Below are positions 1 to 8,739 of a stretch of 64,000 nucleotides of DNA, piece after piece. The stretch's first letter is position 1. Every line of letters begins with the position of its first letter. A program made the translations under genes and the position numbers. The notes beneath the pieces are model-generated. The model worked only from the letters and a program-made list of their open reading frames with translations. It did not search any database and was not told where the DNA came from. The stretch is from Halobacterium sp. CBA1132 (GTDB taxonomy: Archaea; Halobacteriota; Halobacteria; Halobacteriales; Halobacteriaceae): contig NZ_BCMZ01000001.1 of assembly GCF_001485535.1 (NCBI RefSeq), positions 868,001 through 932,000 on the forward strand, written 5' to 3'.

Positions 1-1411
1 CGCGCTGCTCGAAGTCGTCGTTGCCGGCGTTCCACTCGAACGCCGTCGAGTAGTCGAGGTCGCCGGTGCGCTGGTCGATACCCTCGATTTCCGCGATGAC
101 GCGGTTCCGGCGCACGCGCTCGCCGCCGACGTGCGTGAGCGTCTGCACGCACAGCACGTCGAGGCTCTGAATCATCGCCCGCGGGACGTTGATGGGTTCG
201 TTCTCCAAGCGATTGATGACCGTCTGGACGCTGTCGGCGTGCATCGTCGAGTACGTCGTGTGCCCGGTGTTCATCGCCTGGAACAGCGTCATCGCCTCGT
301 CGCCGCGCACCTCCCCGACGATGATGTACTCGGGGCGGTGCCGGAGCGCCGACCGCAGCAGGTCGTACATCGTGATGTCCTCGCCCTCGCCGGTGGACTC
401 CCGGGTGACCGAGGAGAGCCAGTTCTCGTGGAACAGCGTCAGCTCGCGGGTGTCCTCGATGGTGAGCACCTTCGAGCGCGGCGGCACGAACATCGAGATG
501 GCGTTCATCGACGTCGTCTTCCCGGACGCGGTGCCCCCCGCGAACAGCAGGCTCTTGTTGGACTCGATGGCGAGCCAGAGGTACGCCATCTGGTCGAGGT
601 CGAACGTGTTGTAGTCGACGAGCGTCGCGGGCGTGAACGGGTCCTCGCTGTACTTCCGAATCGTGAACGCCGACCCGCGCGGCGTGACCTCCTCGCCGAG
701 CGCGAGTTCCGCGCGGGAGCCGTCCCGGAGCGTCGTCTCCGACACCGGGTCACCGATGGAGATGTGGCGCCCGGACTGCTGGGCGAGGCGCACGACGAAC
801 CCGTCGAGTTCCGCCTGCTCGTAGGTGACGTTCGTCTCGATGTCCGTGTACTGGTCGTGGTAGACGAACAGCGGGATGCCGTAGCCGTCACAGGAGATGT
901 CCTCGATGTGGGGGTCGCGCATCAGCGGGTCCAGTTTCTCGAACCCCTCGAACGAGCGGTGGAGGTAGTAGAACAGCCGGTAGAACGCGTTCGCGTCGAT
1001 GTCGATGCCGTACTCCTCGACGAGCCGCTTCATCTGCTGTTTCAGCACGCCCTCCGGGTCGTCGGGTTCGTACTCGGCGTCGTAGATGAGCGCGTCCCGG
1101 ATGTCGTCGTACAGCGTCTCCAAGAGGTCCTTCTCGAAGTCGTCGAGCGCGGGTTCGACGACGTGGTAGCGGTACTCGTCGCTGTCTTCGTCGTGGCCGA
1201 CGAAGACGAAGGCGTACGGCGCGTGTACCCAGTAGCGGTCGACCTCCTCGTAGCCGTCGAGGCCGTCGAAGTCGACCAGCGAGCCGTGGGCGGCGGGGTC
1301 GTACTCGACGAGTTCGACCGTCGACCCGCGGACGACATCGACGACGCGTTCGGCGCGCTCTCGGAGCGTTTCGAACTGTCGTTCGAGGTCCGCGAGGAAG
1401 TCGTCGGGCAT
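1..1411 (-). CDS. Type IV pilus/secretion ATPase (PilB/ArlI/GspE family), C-terminus outside window
   Basis: The first 470 codons of a secretion ATPase lie on the minus strand; the end runs off the left edge. Such hexameric ATPases sit at the cytoplasmic face of the membrane and power assembly of type IV pili or archaella. The Walker A motif GGTASGKT is at about residues 292-299, followed by a Walker B-like region with TIEDTREL, an Asp box (RHRPEYIMVGEVRG) and a His box (GHTTYSTMHA), the standard order of the family. The N-terminal 200 residues form the usual acidic archaeal domain. The start is ATG at 1411, preceded by GGAGG and by a CTTTAAGG TATA-like box (about 1442-1449). The cognate membrane protein (PilC/ArlJ/TadC) would be expected beyond the left edge. 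Pilus versus archaellum use cannot be decided here. The 206-bp gap to the next gene (1412-1617) holds only this promoter and that of the neighbour. Confidence 0.93.
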   Translation of the reverse strand, partial: MPDDFLADLERQFETLRERAERVVDVVRGSTVELVEYDPAAHGSLVDFDGLDGYEEVDRYWVHAPYAFVFVGHDEDSDEYRYHVVEPALDDFEKDLLETLYDDIRDALIYDAEYEPDDPEGVLKQQMKRLVEEYGIDIDANAFYRLFYYLHRSFEGFEKLDPLMRDPHIEDISCDGYGIPLFVYHDQYTDIETNVTYEQAELDGFVVRLAQQSGRHISIGDPVSETTLRDGSRAELALGEEVTPRGSAFTIRKYSEDPFTPATLVDYNTFDLDQMAYLWLAIESNKSLLFAGGTASGKTTSMNAISMFVPPRSKVLTIEDTRELTLFHENWLSSVTRESTGEGEDITMYDLLRSALRHRPEYIIVGEVRGDEAMTLFQAMNTGHTTYSTMHADSVQTVINRLENEPINVPRAMIQSLDVLCVQTLTHVGGERVRRNRVIAEIEGIDQRTGDLDYSTAFEWNAGNDDFEQR

Positions 1412-1617
1412 CGATTACTACCTCCAACTTCGCCCGCGTCACCTTAAAGGCTGGCTGCCGAACCGCGGTCGGGCTACACCACGGCGTTCGCGAGCACCGC
1501 GCCGTCGTGTACTCTGTCGGGTCGGCGTCCGTCTTTGCCCGGGCGTCGAACTCGGGGGAGCGTCCGTCGCTCGCGTCGGAACGCGGGAACTAAGGCAGCC
1601 GAGTGCTACCACGACGC

Positions 1618-1857
1618 ATGGGCATCGTCAACAGGGTTTCGGCCGCGCTGTCGGGGAGCGTGGAGACGGGGATGGACGACGTGGAAGTCGACGCCTCGCG
1701 GGGCGCGTACTGGTGTGACGACTGCAGCGTCCGCCTCCGAGACGTGACTATCGAGGACGAGGGATTGGACCGCGACGAAGCGGGGACGCCGCTGTGTCCG
1801 GACTGCGGGGACCCGATGCGCTTCGAGCGCACGTACGCCGACGGCTACACTCACTAA
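1618..1857 (+). CDS. Small zinc-ribbon protein
   Basis: A 79-residue acidic protein with two CxxC knuckles (WCDDC at about residues 36-40 and LCPDCG near residue 59), the layout of a single zinc ribbon; the rest shows no other recognisable motif. The reading frame is open to a GTG 15 bases upstream, but the ATG at 1618 follows a CTAAGG box by about 25 bp and is preferred. Zinc ribbons of this size in archaea often contact nucleic acid or another protein, but nothing here fixes a role. It stands alone between the divergent pilus ATPase and a convergent cupin gene. Confidence 0.75.
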   Translation: MGIVNRVSAALSGSVETGMDDVEVDASRGAYWCDDCSVRLRDVTIEDEGLDRDEAGTPLCPDCGDPMRFERTYADGYTH

Positions 1858-1947
1858 CCGACCCGGTCGCGGGCTCGCGTCCGCAGCACGACCGCTGTCT
1901 CGTTCTCCGTGTCGGAGGGATCGTCCGGGAGCGCAGCGGCGTCCGCG

Positions 1948-2331
1948 TCAGTCATCCTCGCTGGGGTCGTACGCGACCGCGTCGTCGGGCGCCGGCGGCG
2001 AGCCGACGGCAAGCAGTTCGACGCGCTCGCTGGCGTCCTCGGGGTTGTGCGCGCGCTGCGGGCTCTTCGGGTCGACCGTGAACAGGTGGCCCTCCGGCAC
2101 CTCGTAGGTCCGCTCGGGTGTCTCCACGAACAGCGTGCCCGACAGCACGAAGAACGCCTCCTCTTGTTGTTCGTGGTAGTGGTACGCCAGCGGCACCTGC
2201 TCGCCGGGCGCCGCCCGGAACAGGTTCATCGCCATCTCGTCGAGGTCGCCGGCCTCGGTCAGCGAGCGGTACTCACAGGGTCGTCCCTCCGGCACTTCGA
2301 CGTCGTCGGGGTCGACGATTCGGTAGCCCAT
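1948..2331 (-). CDS. Cupin-domain protein
   Basis: A 127-residue single-domain cupin. The first cupin motif is visible as HYHEQQEEAFFVLSG (His, His and Glu as metal ligands), and the second as the segment around PKSPQRAHNPED. The fold is a small beta-barrel that usually binds one metal ion and serves as an isomerase, dioxygenase or sensor; substrate is unknown here. I chose the ATG at 2331 (MGYRIV) over one 15 bases upstream because a GTTAAAAG box on the coding strand lies 22-29 bp upstream, which suits leaderless haloarchaeal transcripts. Its 3' end faces the zinc-ribbon gene. Confidence 0.85.
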   Translation of the reverse strand: MGYRIVDPDDVEVPEGRPCEYRSLTEAGDLDEMAMNLFRAAPGEQVPLAYHYHEQQEEAFFVLSGTLFVETPERTYEVPEGHLFTVDPKSPQRAHNPEDASERVELLAVGSPPAPDDAVAYDPSEDD

Positions 2332-2421
2332 GCCTGTAGATACCACACGCGGGTTAAAAGCTCGTCGCGTCCGCGCCGCGCGGGCGGCAGAATTATGGCC
2401 GTTCGCGTGTGACTAGGGCGC

Positions 2422-2643
2422 ATGGAAGAGCAACAGCCGACCGAGGCGTGCGGCCGCTGCTCGATGACGACAGTCGTCGACGCCGTGGACGCCAACAGCG
2501 ACGAGGGAATGGCGGACCCCTTCGACGGCGAGCGCATCGAAGTCGAGGAGTCCGACGTGCGCCGCGTGTCGCCGGTCGCGTGGATGCAGAACGCGACGGC
2601 ACGGCTGAACGCGGCCGTCCAGCGGCTCACGTACGGCCAGTGA
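2422..2643 (+). CDS. Conserved small haloarchaeal protein, function unknown
   Basis: A 73-residue acidic protein, divergent from the cupin gene. It has two cysteines in an N-terminal CGRC motif (residues 10-13) and no membrane segment; the C-terminal third (residues 50-73) looks helical and amphipathic. GC-ending codons and a good start support real coding. I do not recognise a family and assign no function. A single CxxC could be a redox or metal site, or half of a dimeric zinc site. Confidence 0.6.
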   Translation: MEEQQPTEACGRCSMTTVVDAVDANSDEGMADPFDGERIEVEESDVRRVSPVAWMQNATARLNAAVQRLTYGQ

Positions 2644-2702
2644 CCGACACCCAGCCGGGGCGTTACGTTCATTTCCCCGTCTCCCCTATCCACGCGTAGG
2701 GA

Positions 2703-3173
2703 ATGCGCCGGGATTACTTCGAACTGGACGTCGCGAACGTCGATTGGGTCGACGAGGACGGTGACCCCGAGAAGCCGAACGTCACCATCGAGTTCACGGG
2801 TGCGGCCGCGGAACTCGAGGACAGGCTCACGGACCGAGACGGCGACCGCCTCGACGCCGGGGAGACCGACGCCACGTTCCGGCTGACGGACGACGTCGAC
2901 GACCCGGACGCGGGCGGCGTCGTCGCGGTCACGAACCGCATCACGGGAGAGTTCGTCCTCGAACTGAACCAGGACGCCGACGACGTCCTGCAGTTCGTGC
3001 GGGCGGCCCGCCGGTACGGTGAGGCGACCGGCGACGACGGCCAGTACCGCGTCGAGATTCTCGTCGACGGCGAACAGCTCGTCGTCTACGAGAAGTCGAC
3101 GTTCCTCGTCTACAGCGAAGACGGCGACCTGCTGCGCAGTCACAGCCTCATTCCGAGCGGCATCGAACTCTGA
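2703..3173 (+). CDS. Conserved haloarchaeal protein, DUF5793-like
   Basis: A soluble acidic protein of 156 residues opening MRRDYFELDV. Alternating beta-strand-like stretches (VTIEFTG, VVAVTNRITGEFVLEL, YRVEILVDGEQLVVYE) suggest a beta-rich fold. No signal peptide, membrane segment or catalytic motif is visible. From memory it resembles a haloarchaeal family annotated only as a domain of unknown function; I could not verify this. It precedes the sugar-phosphate mutase in the same direction by 54 bases and may be co-transcribed with it. Confidence 0.7.
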   Translation: MRRDYFELDVANVDWVDEDGDPEKPNVTIEFTGAAAELEDRLTDRDGDRLDAGETDATFRLTDDVDDPDAGGVVAVTNRITGEFVLELNQDADDVLQFVRAARRYGEATGDDGQYRVEILVDGEQLVVYEKSTFLVYSEDGDLLRSHSLIPSGIEL

Positions 3174-3227
3174 TTCTCGCGGCCGGGAAGGGCCGAACCT
3201 AAGTGAACGCGGCCGGTTTCCCCGCGT

Positions 3228-4586
3228 ATGGACCTCTTCGGTACGGCAGGGATTCGAGGGAGTGCGGCCGCCGACGTGACCCCGGAACTCGCGGTCGCTG
3301 TCGGCGCCGCGGCCGGCGCGGACGCTCGCGGCGACGACGAGGCGTTCGTCGTCGCGCGGGACGGCCGGGAGACGGGGCCGGCGCTGGCGGCGGCGATGAG
3401 CGCGGGCTTGCAGGCCGGCGGGATGCGCGTGCTGGACGCGGGCGTGTTGCCGACGCCGGCGCTGGCGTACGCCTCGCAGGGGAAACGCGGCGTTCAGCTC
3501 ACGGCGAGCCACAATCCGCCCGAGGACAACGGCATCAAACTGTTCGTGGACGGCTCCGAGTACGACCGGGAGCGCGAGCGCGCCATCGAGGACCGCGTGG
3601 ACAGCGACCCCGAGTACGCGTCGTGGACCGACTGGGGGAAGACCGAGTCCGTCGAGGTACTTCCGGACTACCGGGCGGCCGTCGCCGAGTACGCTAGCGG
3701 GCACGGCGCGCCGCTGGACGGCTTGACCGTGGCGGTCGACTGCGGGAACGGCGTCGCGAGCCTCGCCACGCCCCAGGTGCTGCGCGAGTTGGGCGCGCAC
3801 GTCGTCACGCTGAACGCGAACGTCGACGGCCACTTCCCCGGCCGGCCGAGCAAGCCGACGCCGGAGACGCTCGGCGACCTGATGGACTTTGTCGCGAACG
3901 GCGACGCCGCGTTCGGCATCGCCCACGACGGCGACGCCGACCGCATCGTGCTCGTGGACGGCGATGGCGAGGTCGTACACGAGGACACGGTGCTCGCGGT
4001 GCTCGCGGAACACTACACGCGAGACAGTGACGCCGACGACCCCGTGGTGGTGACGACGCCGAACGCGTCCGCGCGAATCGACGAGCGCGTCGAGGACGCC
4101 GGTGGACGCGTCGAGCGCGTTCGGCTCGGCGCGCTCCACGAGGGCATCGCGTCGGCCCGCGAGGACGGCGGCGACGTAGTGTTCGCGGCGGAGCCGTGGA
4201 AGCACGTCCACACCGCGTTCGGCGGGTGGATAGACGGCGTGGCGTCGGCGGCCGTCCTCTCGCGACTGGTCGCGGAGGCCGACGGACTCGCGGCGCTGCG
4301 CGACCCCGTGACCGAGCGCCCGTACCGGAAAGTCAGCGTCGAGTGCCCGGACGCCGCCAAGGACGCGGTGATGGCGAAACTCGGCGAGGACCTGCCCGCG
4401 GCGTTCCCGGACGCCGACGTGAACACCGAGTACGGCGTCCGCTTGGAGTTCCCGGACGCGTCGTGGACGCTCGTGCGACCCAGCGGCACCGAACCCTACG
4501 TTCGCGTGTACGCTGAGAGCGACGACGTCGACGAACTCGTGGAGTCCGTCTCTGGTGTCGTCGAAGACGCGGTCGCACAAGCCTGA
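3228..4586 (+). CDS. Alpha-D-phosphohexomutase family protein (GlmM/ManB-like)
   Basis: A 452-residue enzyme of the phosphoglucomutase/phosphomannomutase superfamily. The N-terminus has GTAGIRGS; the phosphoserine loop is TASHNPPEDNG with the catalytic serine at residue 94; the metal loop DGDADR is at residues 234-239; the C-terminal phosphate-binding loop is RPSGTEPYVRVY. All four expected regions are present and the length is normal. The usual annotation would be phosphoglucosamine or phosphomannomutase. Its position directly before a nucleoside transporter, cytidine deaminase and uridine phosphorylase raises the possibility that it converts ribose-1-phosphate to ribose-5-phosphate; that is inference from context only. 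The start ATG at 3228 is the first in frame after a short gap. Confidence 0.9.
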   Translation: MDLFGTAGIRGSAAADVTPELAVAVGAAAGADARGDDEAFVVARDGRETGPALAAAMSAGLQAGGMRVLDAGVLPTPALAYASQGKRGVQLTASHNPPEDNGIKLFVDGSEYDRERERAIEDRVDSDPEYASWTDWGKTESVEVLPDYRAAVAEYASGHGAPLDGLTVAVDCGNGVASLATPQVLRELGAHVVTLNANVDGHFPGRPSKPTPETLGDLMDFVANGDAAFGIAHDGDADRIVLVDGDGEVVHEDTVLAVLAEHYTRDSDADDPVVVTTPNASARIDERVEDAGGRVERVRLGALHEGIASAREDGGDVVFAAEPWKHVHTAFGGWIDGVASAAVLSRLVAEADGLAALRDPVTERPYRKVSVECPDAAKDAVMAKLGEDLPAAFPDADVNTEYGVRLEFPDASWTLVRPSGTEPYVRVYAESDDVDELVESVSGVVEDAVAQA

Positions 4587-4627
4587 CAACACGCCCACGT
4601 TTTGCCGCTATCCCCCACAAACGACGG

Positions 4628-4637
4628 CTTTATCACC
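4628..4637 (+). promoter_or_regulatory. TATA-like box of the nucleoside ABC operon
   Basis: CTTTATCACC ends 26 bases before the ATG of the BMP-family lipoprotein, the spacing expected for an archaeal TATA box and a short-leader transcript. No second clear box separates the lipoprotein gene from the three downstream transporter genes, apart from a weak AATTAAATTT at about 5816-5825 that is too close to the next start to be convincing. Confidence 0.5.
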
Positions 4638-4663
4638 GTACGAATGTCTCCTTTGACGCAAGT

Positions 4664-5803
4664 ATGTCCAACTTCGACAGGCGGGAGTTCATCAAGGCCA
4701 CGGCAGGCATCGGCGCAGTCGGACTCGCGGGGATGGCGGGCTGTACGGGCGGCCCCGCCAGCGACGACGAAGAGACCACAGAGGGGTCCGAGGGGACGAC
4801 CGAGGACTCCGAAGGGACGACTGCCGAGGAGTCGGACACGACCAACGTCGGGATGGTGTACGCGACGGGCGGCCTCGGTGACGGGTCGTTCAACGACCAG
4901 GCCCAGTCGGGCATCAAGCAGGCGAAAGAGGAGTTCGACCTCGAGTTCAGCGAGTCCCAGCCGGAGTCGGTCTCGCAGTTCGGCAACTACCAGCAGCAGT
5001 ACGCGAGTTCGACGAACCCCGACTACGACCTCGTCTCCTGTATCGGGTACCTGCACGCCGACTCGCTCGCGACGACCGCCGAGAACTACCCCGAGCAGAA
5101 CTTCCAGATTGTCGACAGCGCCGTCGACGCGGACAACGTCGGCAGCTACGTGTTCCGCGAGCACGAGGGCTCGTACCTCGTCGGCGTGCTCGCCGCGCAC
5201 CTCACGTCGATGAGCTTCGAGGCTGGCGCCGGCTCCACGCAGTCGGACTCCACGAACGTCGGCTTCATCGGCGGCCGCGAGAGTTCGCTCATTCAGAAGT
5301 TCGAAGCCGGGTTCACCGCCGGCGTGAAGGCCACCAACGACGACATCGACGTTCAGACGTCGTACGTCGGGAGCTTCAACGACACCACGGCCGGGCAGGA
5401 GGCCGCGCTGTCGATGTACAACTCCGGCAGCGACATCGTCTTCCACGCGGCGGGCAACACCGGAACCGGCGTCTTCCAGGCCGCACAGGACCGCGGCCGG
5501 TTTGCGGTCGGCGTCGACCGCGACCAGTCGGTCACGAAGAGCAGCTACGCCGACGTCATCCTCGCGAGCATGGTCAAGCGCGTCGACACCGCTGTCTACA
5601 ACGCCGCGAAGGCGACCGTTAACGGCAACTTCGAGACCGGCACCACGACGACGCTCGGCCTGCAGGACGACGGGGTCGCCTGCGTCTACGGGCAGGAACT
5701 CGAATCCGACATTCCCGACGACGTCAAGACGGCAGTTAGCGAGGCCCGTCAGGCGATTATCGACGGTGACACCTCCGTCCCGCAGGACCCCTCCAACGTC
5801 TGA
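4664..5803 (+). CDS. BMP-family nucleoside-binding lipoprotein of an ABC transporter
   Basis: A 379-residue substrate-binding protein. The N-terminus carries a Tat signal (DRREFIK) leading to a lipobox ending in Cys26 (GLAGMAGC), so it should be exported folded and lipid-anchored. A Glu/Thr/Ser-rich linker (about residues 30-65) follows, then the PnrA/BMP fold with VGMVYATGGLGDGSFND, and VFHAAGNTGTGVFQAA further on. Members of this family bind purine or pyrimidine nucleosides. It is the first gene of a run with an ATPase and two permeases of the matching YufNOPQ/RnsABCD type, followed by cytidine deaminase and uridine phosphorylase, which supports nucleoside uptake as its role. Confidence 0.92.
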   Translation: MSNFDRREFIKATAGIGAVGLAGMAGCTGGPASDDEETTEGSEGTTEDSEGTTAEESDTTNVGMVYATGGLGDGSFNDQAQSGIKQAKEEFDLEFSESQPESVSQFGNYQQQYASSTNPDYDLVSCIGYLHADSLATTAENYPEQNFQIVDSAVDADNVGSYVFREHEGSYLVGVLAAHLTSMSFEAGAGSTQSDSTNVGFIGGRESSLIQKFEAGFTAGVKATNDDIDVQTSYVGSFNDTTAGQEAALSMYNSGSDIVFHAAGNTGTGVFQAAQDRGRFAVGVDRDQSVTKSSYADVILASMVKRVDTAVYNAAKATVNGNFETGTTTTLGLQDDGVACVYGQELESDIPDDVKTAVSEARQAIIDGDTSVPQDPSNV

Positions 5804-5833
5804 CGGCGGCGCCCGAATTAAATTTCTGCACGA

Positions 5834-7405
5834 ATGACACAAACGGATACGGCCGTCCGACTCGAAGACATCACGAAACGATTCCCGGGCGTCGTCGCCA
5901 ACGACAACGTCGACCTGCACGTCGAACAGGGGTCGGTCCACGCCCTGCTCGGCGAGAACGGCGCGGGGAAGACGACCCTGATGAACGTCCTCTACGGGCT
6001 CTACCAGCCGGAGTCAGGCAGCGTCGTCGTCGACGACGAGGTCCGCGAGTTCGGCTCGCCGCGGGACGCCATCGACGCCGGCATCGGGATGATTCACCAG
6101 CACTTCATGCTCGTGGACACGATGACCGTCGCTGAGAACATCGCGCTCGGCAACGAACCCCGGAAGTGGGGTGGCCTCGCCGTCGACCGCGAGGCCGCGC
6201 GCCGCGACGTCGTCGAACTCAGCGAGCGCTACGGGTTCGACGTCGACCCGGACCAGACCATCGCCGACGTCAGCGTCGGCGTCCAGCAGCGCGTAGAGAT
6301 TCTGAAGGCGCTGTACCGCGGCGCGGACGTGCTCATCCTCGACGAGCCGACCGCCGTGCTCACGCCACAGGAGGTCGAGGACCTCTTCGACGTCCTCGAC
6401 GAACTCACCGACCAAGGGAAGACGGTTATCTTCATCACGCACAAACTCGGCGAAGCGATGCACGCCGCCGACGATGTCACCGTCCTCCGGGACGGGAAGA
6501 ACGTCGGCACCGTCGACGCCGACGAGACCACTCGCGAGGAACTCGCGGAACTGATGGTCGGCCGCGAGGTCGTCCTCGACGTCGGCTCGACGCCGCCGGA
6601 TGTCGGCGACACCGTCCTCGACGTCGACGCGCTCTCCGTGCTCGACGACCGCGACGTGCCCGCCGTCACGGACGTCTCGTTCGTCGTCCGCGAGGGCGAA
6701 GTGTTCGGCGTCGCGGGCGTCGACGGCAACGGGCAGGCCGAACTCGTGGAAGCGATTACGGGGCTTCGCGACCCCGACGCAGGGACCGTCGAGTTCGACG
6801 GCGAGGACATCACCGACGCGCCGCGCCGCGAGCGCATCGACGGCGGGATGGCGTACATCCCCGAGGACCGCCAGGAACGCGGGCTCGTGATGGATTTCGA
6901 CCTCGTCGAGAACGGCATCCTCGGCAGCCAGCGCAACGAGGCGTTCTCGTCCGGCCCGACTATCGACTGGGACGCCTCCCGGTCGCACGCCGATGCCATC
7001 GTCGAGGAGTACGACGTTCGACCGCCGAACGCGGACAACGACGCGGTGTCGCTGTCCGGCGGCAACCAACAGAAGTTCATCGTCGGGCGCGAGTTCGAGC
7101 GCGACCCGCGACTCGTCGTCGCCACGCACCCGACGCGCGGCGTCGACATCGGCTCACAGGAGTTCATCCACGACCGCTTGCTCGAACTCCGCGACGAGGG
7201 CCGCGGCGTCTTCCTCGTCTCCTCGAAACTCGACGAAGTACAGGGGCTGTCCGACCGCCTCGCCGTGATGCACGACGGCGACCTGATGGCCGTCGTCGAC
7301 CCCGACGGCGTCACCGAGGAGGAACTCGGCCTGCTGATGGCGGGTGAGTACCCCGAGGGGTACGAACCCCGCAGTGAGCGCGACGCCGAGGGGGTGGCGC
7401 AGTGA
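5834..7405 (+). CDS. Nucleoside ABC transporter ATPase (duplicated ATPase domains)
   Basis: A 523-residue protein with two ABC domains in tandem, like RbsA or YufO. The first domain has Walker A GENGAGKTT (about residue 38), a signature VSVGVQQR and Walker B VLILDEPTAVL. The second has a degenerate P-loop (VAGVDGNGQAELVEA) but an intact signature LSGGNQQK; a weakened second P-loop is normal for this subfamily. It energises import through the two downstream permeases. Its TGA stop overlaps the GTG start of the first permease, indicating translational coupling in one operon. Confidence 0.95.
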   Translation: MTQTDTAVRLEDITKRFPGVVANDNVDLHVEQGSVHALLGENGAGKTTLMNVLYGLYQPESGSVVVDDEVREFGSPRDAIDAGIGMIHQHFMLVDTMTVAENIALGNEPRKWGGLAVDREAARRDVVELSERYGFDVDPDQTIADVSVGVQQRVEILKALYRGADVLILDEPTAVLTPQEVEDLFDVLDELTDQGKTVIFITHKLGEAMHAADDVTVLRDGKNVGTVDADETTREELAELMVGREVVLDVGSTPPDVGDTVLDVDALSVLDDRDVPAVTDVSFVVREGEVFGVAGVDGNGQAELVEAITGLRDPDAGTVEFDGEDITDAPRRERIDGGMAYIPEDRQERGLVMDFDLVENGILGSQRNEAFSSGPTIDWDASRSHADAIVEEYDVRPPNADNDAVSLSGGNQQKFIVGREFERDPRLVVATHPTRGVDIGSQEFIHDRLLELRDEGRGVFLVSSKLDEVQGLSDRLAVMHDGDLMAVVDPDGVTEEELGLLMAGEYPEGYEPRSERDAEGVAQ

Positions 7406-8739
7406 AGCTCCCCGACCGAGCGAACGACCTGCTCGGGCGCCTCGTCCGCGCGTCGGCGTTCGAGCGATTCCTCATCAGCACGTCCGCGCTCCTGCTGTCG
7501 GTGTTCATCGGCGCGCTCATCATTCTCGGCGCCGGCCGCATGACCGACTGCGCCAGCGCCGCGTACACGCTGGCGTTCCCCGGTGCGTTCGTCACGTCCA
7601 CGCTCCCCGGACTGGTGCCGGGTGTCGTGAAGTCCGCGCTCCCCGCGGGCCTGTGGCCGTCGCAGTCGCTGTTCGCGATGGGGTTCTGCTACGACCCGTT
7701 CGCGGTGTACGACCTGCTTTTCCTCGGCGCGCTCGGCAACGTCGTGAACGACCCGCTCAACGGCCAGTTCGCGACGACGCTCGCCGAGACCACGATTCTG
7801 ATGTTCACGGGCGTCGCGGTCGCAGTGGCGTTCCGTGCGGACATCTTCAACATCGGTGTACAGGGACAGCTCGTCGTCGGCGCGCTCACCACGGGCGTCG
7901 TGCTCTCGTTCCTCGCGCCGCCGCTGGCGAGCCTCGGTGTCGTCGCCACGCTCGTCTTGCTCCCGCTGGGCCTCTTGCTCGGCGGCATTTCGGGCGGCCT
8001 CTACGCCGCGATTCCCGGCGCCTTGAAGGCGTACGCGGACGCCAACGAGGTCATCACCACCATCATGCTGAACTTCGTCGCCACCTCCATCGCGCTCTTC
8101 TTGGTCTCCCGCGCGAAGTACTTCAAGGACCCCGAGAGCTTCGCGAACCAGACCGTCCCGCTGCCGGACATCGCGCTGTTCCCGTCGTGGCTGTTCCGCG
8201 CCCGCGACGACGCATCCATACTCGCGCTCGCGCTCGCTATCGCGGTGCTCGTCGGCATCTGGTATCTCCTCCAGCACACGCCGTTCGGCTACGACCTCCG
8301 CACGAGCGGTCTCCAGCCGGACGCCGCGGAGTACGGCGGTGTCGACGCCGACCGCACCATCGTCTCCAGCATGACGCTGTCCGGCGCGCTCGCCGGCATC
8401 GGCGGCGCCGTCTACGTGCTGATGGTGCTGGGGAACTTCCAGACCGGCGTCCCCGACTACGGCTTCGACGGCATCACCGTCTCCATCCTCGCCGGAAACA
8501 ATCCGCTCGGCATCGGCTTCGCGGCGTTCCTCTTCGGCGTGCTCAAGAGCGGGTCCATCGTCGTGCAGGTCGGTTCGGACGTTCCGCCGACGCTCGTCGG
8601 CGTGCTCCGCGGACTCATCATCCTGTTCGTCGCGATGCCCGAGTTCTTCCGGATGCTCGGCCGCAAGTTCGGTTCGTTCGGCTCGCCCGGCGAGCCAGTT
8701 GGCGCCGACGGCGCCACCGGAGGTGGGAGCGATGAGTGA
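7402..8739 (+). CDS. Nucleoside ABC transporter permease 1
   Basis: A 445-residue integral membrane protein of the BPD-transporter-2 (RbsC/YufP) type with about eight to ten hydrophobic segments. The N-terminal 130 residues are longer than in bacterial YufP. Conserved parts include ADIFNIGVQGQL, DANEVITTIMLNF and SGALAGIGGAVY, the last of which marks the loop that contacts the ATPase. GTG is taken as the start because it overlaps the stop of the ATPase gene (GTGA) and no good alternative exists. The C-terminus ends in a Gly/Asp-rich tail whose codons carry the GGAGGTGG ribosome site of the next gene. Confidence 0.93.
   Translation: MKLPDRANDLLGRLVRASAFERFLISTSALLLSVFIGALIILGAGRMTDCASAAYTLAFPGAFVTSTLPGLVPGVVKSALPAGLWPSQSLFAMGFCYDPFAVYDLLFLGALGNVVNDPLNGQFATTLAETTILMFTGVAVAVAFRADIFNIGVQGQLVVGALTTGVVLSFLAPPLASLGVVATLVLLPLGLLLGGISGGLYAAIPGALKAYADANEVITTIMLNFVATSIALFLVSRAKYFKDPESFANQTVPLPDIALFPSWLFRARDDASILALALAIAVLVGIWYLLQHTPFGYDLRTSGLQPDAAEYGGVDADRTIVSSMTLSGALAGIGGAVYVLMVLGNFQTGVPDYGFDGITVSILAGNNPLGIGFAAFLFGVLKSGSIVVQVGSDVPPTLVGVLRGLIILFVAMPEFFRMLGRKFGSFGSPGEPVGADGATGGGSDE

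Noticed and set aside
131-1447. 438-codon plus-strand frame antisense to the pilus ATPase
   Set aside because: The minus strand shows Walker A, Asp box and His box in the correct order, so this frame is a shadow.
2259-4598. 779-codon open frame on the minus strand antisense to the sugar-phosphate mutase
   Set aside because: It is Arg/Val-rich without motifs, while the opposite strand encodes an intact mutase with all active-site loops. Long antisense frames are common in high-GC DNA.
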